Shown here one piece after another: positions 21,296-26,349 of a stretch of DNA of 26,349 nucleotides (positions within the stretch are counted from its first letter, which is position 1; every line of letters begins with the position of its first letter). The DNA comes from Sandaracinobacteroides sp041909755 (GTDB lineage: Bacteria; Pseudomonadota; Alphaproteobacteria; Sphingomonadales; Sphingomonadaceae), in NCBI RefSeq assembly GCF_041909755.1, contig NZ_JAYRCW010000031.1, positions 1 through 26,349 on the forward strand. Direction: 5' to 3'. Position numbers and translations under genes: made by a program. Under the pieces are notes generated by a model. It saw nothing but the letters and a program-made list of their open reading frames with translations. It did not search any database and was not told the origin of the DNA.

Positions 21296-23404
21296 CTATC
21301 CCTGAAGGCGGTCTGCGGACACCACCAGGTTCGGTGCGCGCAGGCCGGCGATCAATTCCGCCAGATGCTTCAGATCGTCGATCTCGACATCCATGATGAA
21401 GCGGTGGTGCGCCCTGTCGCGATCCTTCAGTTGCAGGTTCACGATGTTCGCGCCCTGCTGGGCGAGGATCGAGGTGACCTGCGCCAGCGCGCCGGGCTCG
21501 TTCATCACCACCACCTCGATGCGGGCCGTGCCGGAGGCGACGTCGGGCGCCCAGCGCAGATCCACCCAGTCGCCATCCTCGGCCGCGGCGAGGCGGGGGC
21601 AATCGATGGTGTGGACGACGATGCCCTTGCCGGCCACGCGCAGCCCCACGATGCGGTCGCCGGGGATGGGCATGCAGCACTGCGCCATTTCCATGCCGCC
21701 CGCGTGCGAATCGCCATCCACCAGGATCGCGCCCTCGGGCGATTTCGGCGGGCTCTTGCGCCGGGCCTTGCGCTTTTCGGCAGAGCCGGGAACCAGCGCT
21801 TCCAGGAGCTGCGCGTCGGACACCTGCTGCCGGGCCAGCGCCACGAACAGCGCCGGCTGGTCGGCAAGCTTCAGCCGCCTGAGCGCGGCCGACAGCGCCT
21901 CTGCCCCGATCTCCACCTTCAGCCGCTTCAGCGCGTCCTCGAACAGCGCCTCGCCCGTTTTCAGCTGGGCGGCGCGTTCGCGCTGGCGCAGGTGGCGGCG
22001 CACGGCCGAGCGCGCCTTGGCGGTGACGACGAACTGGTCCCAGGCGGAATCCGGCGTCTGCGCCGAGGAACGGAGGATTTCCACCTGATCGCCATTGGCA
22101 AGGCGCGTGCGCAGCGGCACCACCTTGCCGTTTACCCGCGCGCCGACGCAGGTGTCGCCCAAGGTGGTGTGGACGGCATAGGCGAAATCGACGGGCGTGG
22201 AGCCACGTGGCAGCTGGATCAGTTCGCCCTTGGGGGTGAAGCAGAAGAGCTGGTCCTGGAACATCGCGATGCGGGTGGATTCCAGCACCTCTTCGGGCGA
22301 CTGGGCGGTTTCGAGGATCTCCAGCAGGTCCGACAGCCAGGGATAGTCGGTGCCGCCCGCCCCCTTTTTCTGCTTGTAGGCCCAATGGGCGGCCATGCCG
22401 AACTCCGCCTCCACATGCATGTCGGCGTCGCGGATCTGCACCTCGATCCGCATCTTCGCACGATCGATGAGCGTGGTGTGGAGCGACCGGTAGCCGTTGT
22501 TCTTGGGGTTGGAGATATAATCCTTGAACCGGCCCGGCACCATCGGCCAGCGCCGGTGCAGCGCGCCCAGCGCCCGGTAGCAATCATCCGCGCTGCGCGT
22601 GACAACGCGGAAGGCCATCACGTCGGACAGCTGCTCGAACGGGACATGCCGTTCCTGCATCTTGCGGAAGATGGACCAGGGCCGCTTTTCCCGGCCGCGC
22701 ACGTCGTCCACCAGCACGCCCGCCGATTCCAGCGTGTGGCGGATGCCGCTTTCGATGCGCTTCACCGTGTCTCCGCCGCCGGCGCGCAGCGATTCGAGCC
22801 GCTTGGTGATGGACTGGTAGGCCTCAGGTTCCAGCTCGGCGAAGGACAGCTCCTTCAGCTCGTCCATGAAGCCGTACATGCCGATGCGTTCGGCAAGCGG
22901 GGCATAGATGTCCATCGTTTCCCGCGCGATGCGGCGGCGCTTGTCCGGGTTCTTCAGATATTTCAGCGTCCGCATGTTGTGCAGGCGATCCGCCAGCTTC
23001 ACCAGCAGCACGCGGATGTCATCCGACATCGCCAGCAGGAAGCGGCGCAGGTTTTCCGCCGCGCGCTCGCTTTCCGTCTGCGCCTCGATGCGGGAAAGCT
23101 TCGTCACCCCGTCCACCAGCCGGGCGACATTTTCCCCGAACAGGCGGCGGATATCCTCTGGCGTCGCCACCGTGTCCTCGATCGTGTCGTGGAGGATGCC
23201 CGTCACGATCGTCTCGTCGTCGAGGCGGAGATCGGTGAGGATGCCGGCGACCTCGATCGGGTGGGAGAAATAGGGATCGCCCGATGCCCGAAGCTGGGAG
23301 CCATGGGCCTTCATCGAGAAGACATAGGCGCGGTTCAGCAGATCCTCATCCGCATCCGGGTCGTAGGTCTTCACCCGTTCCACGAGTTCATACTGGCGCA
23401 GCAT
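21296..23404 (-). CDS. rsh: Bifunctional (p)ppGpp synthetase/hydrolase (Rsh)
   Basis: Makes and degrades the stringent-response alarmone. The 702-aa protein has an N-terminal HD hydrolase domain with H48, H72-D73 and E76-D77, so hydrolase activity is likely intact. The synthetase domain carries R-F-K-D-Y-I and P-K-N-N-G-Y-R-S-L-H-T around residues 295-320. TGS lies at about 380-445 (I-Q-L-P-R-G-S-T-P-V-D-F-A-Y), and a C-terminal ACT domain at about 625-700. The R-F-K-D form of the substrate motif is the one seen in bifunctional enzymes. There is no Shine-Dalgarno before the ATG at 23404; a TACATA hexamer lies 10 nt upstream, so the 5' leader may be very short. Confidence 0.97.
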   Translation of the reverse strand: MLRQYELVERVKTYDPDADEDLLNRAYVFSMKAHGSQLRASGDPYFSHPIEVAGILTDLRLDDETIVTGILHDTIEDTVATPEDIRRLFGENVARLVDGVTKLSRIEAQTESERAAENLRRFLLAMSDDIRVLLVKLADRLHNMRTLKYLKNPDKRRRIARETMDIYAPLAERIGMYGFMDELKELSFAELEPEAYQSITKRLESLRAGGGDTVKRIESGIRHTLESAGVLVDDVRGREKRPWSIFRKMQERHVPFEQLSDVMAFRVVTRSADDCYRALGALHRRWPMVPGRFKDYISNPKNNGYRSLHTTLIDRAKMRIEVQIRDADMHVEAEFGMAAHWAYKQKKGAGGTDYPWLSDLLEILETAQSPEEVLESTRIAMFQDQLFCFTPKGELIQLPRGSTPVDFAYAVHTTLGDTCVGARVNGKVVPLRTRLANGDQVEILRSSAQTPDSAWDQFVVTAKARSAVRRHLRQRERAAQLKTGEALFEDALKRLKVEIGAEALSAALRRLKLADQPALFVALARQQVSDAQLLEALVPGSAEKRKARRKSPPKSPEGAILVDGDSHAGGMEMAQCCMPIPGDRIVGLRVAGKGIVVHTIDCPRLAAAEDGDWVDLRWAPDVASGTARIEVVVMNEPGALAQVTSILAQQGANIVNLQLKDRDRAHHRFIMDVEIDDLKHLAELIAGLRAPNLVVSADRLQG

Positions 23405-23458
23405 AGACGGTCAGTATGTAGGAAGGGGGCAGGGAGGAAAGAAGAAAGTTTTATTGGG

Positions 23459-23517
23459 CCTGCGGCGGGCAGGGCGCTGCCCTGCACCCGGCAGGAGCCT
23501 GCGGCCCCTGCACCCAC
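23459..23517. repeat. GC-rich hairpin repeat at the left edge of the accessory islet
   Basis: The motif CCTGCGGC followed by CCTGCACCC occurs twice within 60 bp. A perfect 7-bp stem (23469-23475 with 23479-23485, loop GCT) is included. This looks like a REP-type intergenic repeat unit. It separates the rsh start from the lower-GC SMI1/KNR4 gene. The rest of 23405-23551 shows no gene. Confidence 0.45.
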
Positions 23518-23551
23518 GGGATTCGGATTTCCGTGCGGATGGTATCAGATT

Positions 23552-24058
23552 ATGGACAACCACTCTTTTATGGCGTCTGAAACGAAAGGCCAGCCGGGTA
23601 CCATGAGCTTCAATCGCTTCATCACGCTATGGACTCATCCGGACTATCCTCCCCATGCCGTATCGGAAGATGAGCTCAGTCAGGCGGAGGTTCGCCTTCA
23701 GACGAAGCTGCCGGCCGAGTACCGCAACGCCGTTCTTCAATTCGGCCTGCCGCGCCCGACAATCCAGCTATTGGATACCATCGTTGATCGGGAGCTCGAC
23801 TTAAGGGACGTGAGCGATTTCCTAAGCCCGACTGATTTGGTAGCGGCGACGGAAGATTGGCGAGAGATGGGGCTGCCTGAAGGCCTCGTTGCCTTCGCGA
23901 CCGACTGTATGGGGAACTTGTTCTGCTTCCCAACGGAGGGGGGCACGGAGGCCGAGGGTTCGATCGTATTTTTCGATCATGATGATCAAACAGTGGATCT
24001 GATCGCGCCATCCTTCATCCAGTGGGTCGACGAGTTTTGCGGATTGGCGCCGCACTGA
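23552..24058 (+). CDS. SMI1/KNR4 (SUKH)-family protein
   Basis: A 168-aa protein. The pattern S-E-D-E-L-S-Q-A-E-V-R-L-x-T-K-L-P-A-E-Y-R-N-A-V-L-Q-F-G, then L-V-A-F-A-T-D-C-M-G-N-L-F-C-F and a late I-V-F-F-D-H-D-D with a C-terminal F-I-Q-W-V-D-E-F, fits the SMI1/KNR4 fold. Many bacterial members are immunity proteins against contact or polymorphic toxins, but no toxin gene is visible nearby. GC in sampled 60-bp stretches is about 50-60 percent against nearly 80 percent in a sample of rsh, so it is probably acquired. Starts at 23552, 23570 or 23603 are all in frame; none has a convincing Shine-Dalgarno, and 23603 begins the conserved part. Confidence 0.8.
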   Translation: MDNHSFMASETKGQPGTMSFNRFITLWTHPDYPPHAVSEDELSQAEVRLQTKLPAEYRNAVLQFGLPRPTIQLLDTIVDRELDLRDVSDFLSPTDLVAATEDWREMGLPEGLVAFATDCMGNLFCFPTEGGTEAEGSIVFFDHDDQTVDLIAPSFIQWVDEFCGLAPH

Positions 24059-24099
24059 ATGCCCGCGAGGTGTGAGCGGAAAGAAGCCGCAGCGCCAAG

Positions 24100-24372
24100 C
24101 TACCGCCGATAAACCTCCCGCCGATTGCCTAGCCGGATCACGGTGATCCGCATCACCCCATCCTCAATGTCGGCGATGATGCGCCAGTCGCCCACGCGGT
24201 ATTTCCAGAAGTCACCCAACATTTTGCCACGCAGCGCCTCGCCGATGCTGCGCGGGTCGTCCAGCGGGGCGATGCGGTCGCGCAGGTAGGTCAGAATACG
24301 CTTTGCGACTTGCGGATCCAGCTTGCGGAGTTGCTTGGTGGCGCTGTCGGAAAGCTCAATCCGCCAGGCCAT
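24100..24372 (-). CDS. relE: RelE/ParE-superfamily toxin
   Basis: A 90-aa protein with the type II toxin RelE pattern: an N-terminal W-R-I-E-L-S-D-S-A-T-K-Q-L-R-K-L-D strand-helix, two helices, then W-K-Y-R-V-G-D-W-R-I-I-A-D-I and a C-terminal V-I-R-L-G-N-R-R-E-V-Y. The C-terminal R/Y positions match those needed for ribosome-dependent mRNA cleavage in RelE-type toxins. The ATG at 24372 lies inside the antitoxin reading frame, with a 17-bp overlap. A ParE-like gyrase-targeting activity is a less likely alternative. The symbol is by family similarity. Confidence 0.88.
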   Translation of the reverse strand: MAWRIELSDSATKQLRKLDPQVAKRILTYLRDRIAPLDDPRSIGEALRGKMLGDFWKYRVGDWRIIADIEDGVMRITVIRLGNRREVYRR

Positions 24373-24583
24373 ATTCGGCCAGCAGATCGGTCAGCGGAAT
24401 AGTGGCTTCGGCGCCGGCGCGGATGCGGGCGAGGATTTCGCTCGACAGATGCGCGTCCTCCAGATCGTCGATATGCTCGACGATGGCCTCGGTTGCATAG
24501 AAAGTCTTGGAGCGCCCCGTGAGCGTTGCGAGCGCAGACAGGCGGTTTTCGACATCGTCGGGCAGGCGGAGCGAGATGGGCAC
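24356..24583 (-). CDS. relB: RelB-like antitoxin (ribbon-helix-helix type)
   Basis: A 75-aa protein starting P-I-S-L-R-L-P-D-D-V-E-N-R-L-S-A-L-A, the strand plus helix expected of a ribbon-helix-helix DNA-binding antitoxin. It is followed by a helix with S-K-T-F-Y-A-T-E-A-I and a C-terminal toxin-binding tail. GTG at 24583 is chosen because the RHH strand starts immediately. An upstream ATG at 24670 would add 29 residues read through the operator and the rpsD terminator, so it is rejected. It precedes and overlaps the toxin gene, the usual order. A perfect 20-bp palindrome in its promoter is the expected autoregulatory site. Confidence 0.83.
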   Translation of the reverse strand: MPISLRLPDDVENRLSALATLTGRSKTFYATEAIVEHIDDLEDAHLSSEILARIRAGAEATIPLTDLLAEYGLAD

Positions 24584-24589
24584 GGCAGG

Positions 24590-24618
24590 AAGATAACATT
24601 GCGATACGTGTATCGCAA
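24590..24618 (-). promoter_or_regulatory. Toxin-antitoxin promoter with embedded palindromic operator
   Basis: Minus strand: TTGCGA (24613-24618), 17-bp spacer, TATCTT (24590-24595), then 6 nt to the antitoxin GTG. The perfect inverted repeat TTGCGATAC-GT-GTATCGCAA spans 24599-24618 and overlaps the -35 and spacer. Binding of the RHH antitoxin here would block RNA polymerase. The mRNA would be leaderless if initiation is at the GTG. Confidence 0.65.
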
Positions 24619-24646
24619 GCGGCGACAATCGCTCCGCCATTGATGC

Positions 24647-24675
24647 AAAAAGGGCGGTGCCTTCCGGCACCGCCC
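24647..24675 (-). terminator. Rho-independent terminator of rpsD
   Basis: On the minus strand, GGGCGGTGCC-GGAA-GGCACCGCCC (24652-24675) forms a perfect 10-bp stem with a GGAA tetraloop, followed by TTTTT (24647-24651). It starts 27 bp after the rpsD stop and isolates rpsD from the toxin-antitoxin promoter. Confidence 0.9.
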
Positions 24676-24702
24676 CTTTGTATCGCCTGACTGTCAGCCA
24701 GA

Positions 24703-25314
24703 TCAGCGCGAATAGAACTCGACCACGAGGTTCGGTTCCATCTTCACCGGGTAGGGCACTTCGTCCAGCGTGGGGACGCGGACGTAGGTGGCCTTGAAGC
24801 CTTCGACCGACACATATTCCGGCGCGTCACGCTCGGACGATTGCATGGATTCCAGAACCAGCGTCATTTCGCGACCCTTGCTGCCCAGTTCGATCACGTC
24901 GCCCGGCTTCACCAGCGCGGAGGCGATGTTGCACTTGCGACCGTTCACCAGGATGTGGCCATGGTTCACGATCTGGCGGGCGGCGAACGGGGTGGGGGCG
25001 AACTTGGCGCGGTAGACCACCGAGGCCAGGCGGCGCTCGAGCAGGCCGATCAGGTTCTGCGAGGTATCGCCCTTCATGCGGACGGCTTCGGCATAGACCT
25101 TCTTGAACTGCTTTTCGGTGACGTCGCCGTAATAGCCCTTCAGCTTCTGCTTGGCGCGCAGCTGGATGCCGAAATCCGACATCTTGGACTTGCGGCGCTG
25201 GCCGTGCTGACCGGGGCCATATTCGCGGCGGTTGATCGGGGACTTCGGACGGCCCCAGACATTCTCGCCCATGCGGCGGTCGAGCTTGTACTTGGCGCTG
25301 GTGCGCTTCGACAT
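24703..25314 (-). CDS. rpsD: 30S ribosomal protein S4
   Basis: Primary 16S rRNA-binding protein of the small subunit. The 203-aa protein shows the short alphaproteobacterial N-terminus M-S-K-R-T-S-A-K-Y-K-L-D-R-R-M, then W-G-R-P-K-S-P, G-Q-H-G-Q-R-R-K-S-K and Y-G-D-V-T-E-K-Q-F. The S4 RNA-binding domain contains R-L-A-S-V-V-Y-R-A-K-F-A and I-V-N-H-G-H-I-L-V-N-G-R. The ATG at 25314 with GGATGGAAAT upstream is preferred over an in-frame extension reaching 25431. It is monocistronic here, with its own promoter, a leader of about 150 nt and a terminator. Confidence 0.98.
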   Translation of the reverse strand: MSKRTSAKYKLDRRMGENVWGRPKSPINRREYGPGQHGQRRKSKMSDFGIQLRAKQKLKGYYGDVTEKQFKKVYAEAVRMKGDTSQNLIGLLERRLASVVYRAKFAPTPFAARQIVNHGHILVNGRKCNIASALVKPGDVIELGSKGREMTLVLESMQSSERDAPEYVSVEGFKATYVRVPTLDEVPYPVKMEPNLVVEFYSR

Positions 25315-25357
25315 ATTTCCATCCTTCGCTGGCTGCGGCGACATTGCCGTCAGCACG

Positions 25358-25375
25358 GCCCTTCCGGGGAAGGGC
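25358..25375 (-). promoter_or_regulatory. Hairpin in the rpsD leader
   Basis: A perfect 7-bp stem GCCCTTC/GAAGGGC (loop 25365-25368) lies about 45 nt upstream of the rpsD ATG within the predicted leader. S4 is known to autoregulate through structured leaders in other bacteria, so this may be part of such an element. That is inference. Confidence 0.35.
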
Positions 25376-25469
25376 GAGCCTGGACCCGCGCACCCTGCCA
25401 GCCCCGGACGGGACATGTCAGGATGGGCCACCGCTTCACCAGGCGTGCGGGGCCGAATGCGAAGGCGGG

Positions 25470-25498
25470 CCGTTAGCGGCGGATGGGCGCGAGGTCAA
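25470..25498 (-). promoter_or_regulatory. rpsD promoter
   Basis: Minus strand: TTGACC (25493-25498), 17-bp spacer, TAACGG (25470-25475). Transcription would start near 25463, giving a leader of about 150 nt. The strong -35 and the CGCTAAC-type -10 fit other promoters in this window. Confidence 0.6.
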
Positions 25499-25529
25499 GA
25501 TGCTGCGGCGGGCAGCGCCTTCCGAATCC

Positions 25530-25559
25530 TTGACCATAAGGGCCCAAAGCGGCTAGACG
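25530..25559 (+). promoter_or_regulatory. rpoZ promoter candidate
   Basis: TTGACC (25530-25535), 18-bp spacer, TAGACG (25554-25559), about 42 nt before the rpoZ ATG. It is divergent from the rpsD promoter, with the two -35 elements 31 bp apart. The -10 is a poor match. The 287 bp between rpsD and rpoZ otherwise contain only the rpsD leader. Confidence 0.4.
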
Positions 25560-25601
25560 CGCGGCCCTGCCCGAATTTTCAAGACACGAGAAGAGGCCTG
25601 C

Positions 25602-25943
25602 ATGGCACGCGTCACCGTTGAAGACTGCATCGAGAAGGTTCCGAACCGCTTCGAGCTGGTTCTGCTGGCCGGCCAGCGCGCCCGCCAGATTTCCGGCGGC
25701 GCCGAACTGACGCTGGACCGCGACCGGGACAAGAACCCCGTTGTCGCGCTGCGCGAGATCGCCGAGGAAACGGTTTCCCCCGAGGTGCTGTCGGACAAGA
25801 TCGTCACCGACCTGCAGAAGGTGCGGATCGACGAGGATGACGTGGCCGACGACGTGGGTTCGCTGGCGGCTGCCGCCGAAGCCCTGCGCCTGACGGCCGC
25901 CGCGCCGCCGCGCAACCAGAACCTGGGGCCTGATTACGAGTGA
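25602..25943 (+). CDS. rpoZ: DNA-directed RNA polymerase omega subunit
   Basis: Small subunit that aids folding and assembly of beta-prime, and in many proteobacteria takes part in (p)ppGpp sensing. The 113-aa protein begins M-A-R-V-T-V-E-D-C-I-E-K-V-P-N-R-F-E-L-V and continues A-G-Q-R-A-R-Q-I-S, the diagnostic omega signature, then K-N-P-V-V-A-L-R-E-I-A. The C-terminal extension is acidic, then Ala-rich. AGAGG lies 5 nt before the ATG. In many alphaproteobacteria rpoZ lies next to rsh in the same direction; here it is 2.2 kb away and divergent. Confidence 0.97.
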   Translation: MARVTVEDCIEKVPNRFELVLLAGQRARQISGGAELTLDRDRDKNPVVALREIAEETVSPEVLSDKIVTDLQKVRIDEDDVADDVGSLAAAAEALRLTAAAPPRNQNLGPDYE

Positions 25944-26011
25944 GCCGGAAGGCGGCTGCGCTTAGCGCGCAGCGCTGACGCGCGGACTCGCCGTAACGAC
26001 CGGCCGGCATG

Positions 26012-26042
26012 AGAAAGGGCGGGGGCATTCCCCGCCCTTTCT
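26012..26042 (+). terminator. Terminator downstream of rpoZ
   Basis: A perfect 13-bp stem AGAAAGGGCGGGG (26012-26024) pairs with 26030-26042, loop GCATT. The T-rich part is inside the stem, so it could work from either direction. It starts 68 bp after the rpoZ stop. Confidence 0.75.
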
Positions 26043-26054
26043 GCATGTCCGACG

Positions 26055-26082
26055 GCGCGGCTTTGCCGCGCTGTTCTTTTTT
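26055..26082 (+). terminator. Second Rho-independent terminator
   Basis: GCGCGGC-TTT-GCCGCGC (26055-26071) is followed by TGTTCTTTTTTG. A clear stem with a T tract makes it a plus-strand terminator, just after the first one. Confidence 0.7.
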
Positions 26083-26272
26083 GCCCCTCAGGCGGCGGGC
26101 ATCCGCCCGCCTTGGCTTCCTCCGCTGCGCTCCGGGCGCGCGGTCGCGCTTGCGGCCCTGCGGGCCGGATCTTGTTTGGCCCCTCAGACGCCGGGCGGCG
26201 GGCATCCGCCCGCCTTGGCTTTCCTTCGCTTCGCTCCGGGCGCGCGGTCGCGCTTGCGGCCCTGCGGGCCGG
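26083..26272. repeat. Two-copy GC-rich intergenic repeat (about 86 and 94 bp)
   Basis: Copy 1 is 26083-26168 and copy 2 is 26179-26272. The last 39 bp of each (26130-26168 and 26234-26272) are identical, and each copy also contains a GGCGGGC-ATCC-GCCCGCC hairpin and a CGGCCC-TGC-GGGCCG hairpin. The copies differ by a 9-bp insertion and a few substitutions near the start. They look like REP-type elements. The 358 bp between rpoZ and the next gene hold only these repeats and the two terminators. Confidence 0.7.
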
Positions 26273-26301
26273 GAGTTGATGCGGCCGGCCGGATGCCCCC
26301 C

Positions 26302-26349
26302 CTAGCGCACCGCGAACAGCGACAGTGGCACAAGGCAGCTGAACCCCAA
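26302..26349 (-). CDS. C-terminal end of an unidentified minus-strand gene
   Basis: Fifteen codons before a TAG stop at 26302-26304 read L-G-F-S-C-L-V-P-L-S-L-F-A-V-R on the minus strand and run off the right edge. The codons fit the local high-GC usage, and the two terminators to the left leave room for a convergent gene. Far too short to identify. Confidence 0.35.
   Translation of the reverse strand: MGFSCLVPLSLFAVR

Noticed and set aside
20243..23551. Very long open plus-strand frame (over 1,100 codons) reading into the SMI1/KNR4 gene
   Set aside because: It is antisense to the two DUF481 genes and rsh, is His/Gln/Arg-rich as expected of a shadow in high-GC DNA, and only its last 168 codons match a protein family.
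24584..24670. Longer antitoxin starting at ATG 24670
   Set aside because: It would be read through the rpsD terminator, the palindromic operator and the promoter; the RHH domain starts at the GTG 24583.
25315..25431. N-terminal extension of rpsD to ATG 25431
   Set aside because: S4 proteins start at M-S-K-R; the extension overlaps the leader hairpin and has no family similarity.

Overview
The window reads as a GC-rich alphaproteobacterial chromosome, most likely from the order Sphingomonadales. This is judged from gene content (alphaproteobacterial RpoZ, single long RSH, RibB with a degenerate RibA-like tail, MraZ-RsmH-FtsL-FtsI order) and from promoter style. I could not run a search to confirm it. 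Nearly all of it is ordinary core chromosome, and no rRNA, tRNA, CRISPR array or insertion sequence was seen.

Layout. 1-3272 (minus): start of the division and cell-wall cluster, mraZ-rsmH-ftsL-ftsI, with ftsI running off the left edge. The 314-bp region upstream of mraZ (3273-3586) holds phased TGGG repeats that look like MraZ boxes and a perfect DnaA box. 3587-4687 (minus): two envelope proteins of unknown function. 4774-5766 (minus): a CysK-like PLP enzyme. 5869-8543 (plus): a lipoprotein family-5 solute-binding protein overlapping a thiolase. 8627-11212 (plus): dnaN, a small membrane/coiled-coil protein and ribD. 11197-11670 (minus): a small membrane protein. 11785-16016 (plus): riboflavin genes ribE, ribB, ribH, then lepA. 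16186-16734 (plus): a membrane protein. 16718-19249 (minus): tightly coupled pyrE-pdxJ-acpS-lepB. 19292-21193 (minus): two tandem DUF481 outer-membrane paralogues. 21296-23404 (minus): the (p)ppGpp synthetase/hydrolase rsh. 23405-24618: a small accessory islet with an SMI1/KNR4 gene of lower GC and a RelBE-type toxin-antitoxin pair. 24703-25943: divergent rpsD (minus) and rpoZ (plus). The right end has two terminators, a two-copy GC-rich repeat and the last codons of an unidentified minus-strand gene.

Most interesting signal. RibB (12452-13720) carries an N-terminal Cro/C1-type helix-turn-helix in front of the DHBP synthase domain. The 49-bp gap before it contains two copies of the inverted repeat TCACAT-N4-ATGTGA exactly 32 bp apart, about three helical turns. 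One copy overlaps the ribE stop codon and the other abuts the ribB Shine-Dalgarno. I propose, as inference, that this riboflavin enzyme is its own DNA-binding regulator. A second theme is a set of genes (lepA, pyrE, ribE, relB-like antitoxin, a small envelope protein) in which a -10-like hexamer ends 6-7 nt before the start codon with no clear Shine-Dalgarno, which suggests leaderless mRNAs.
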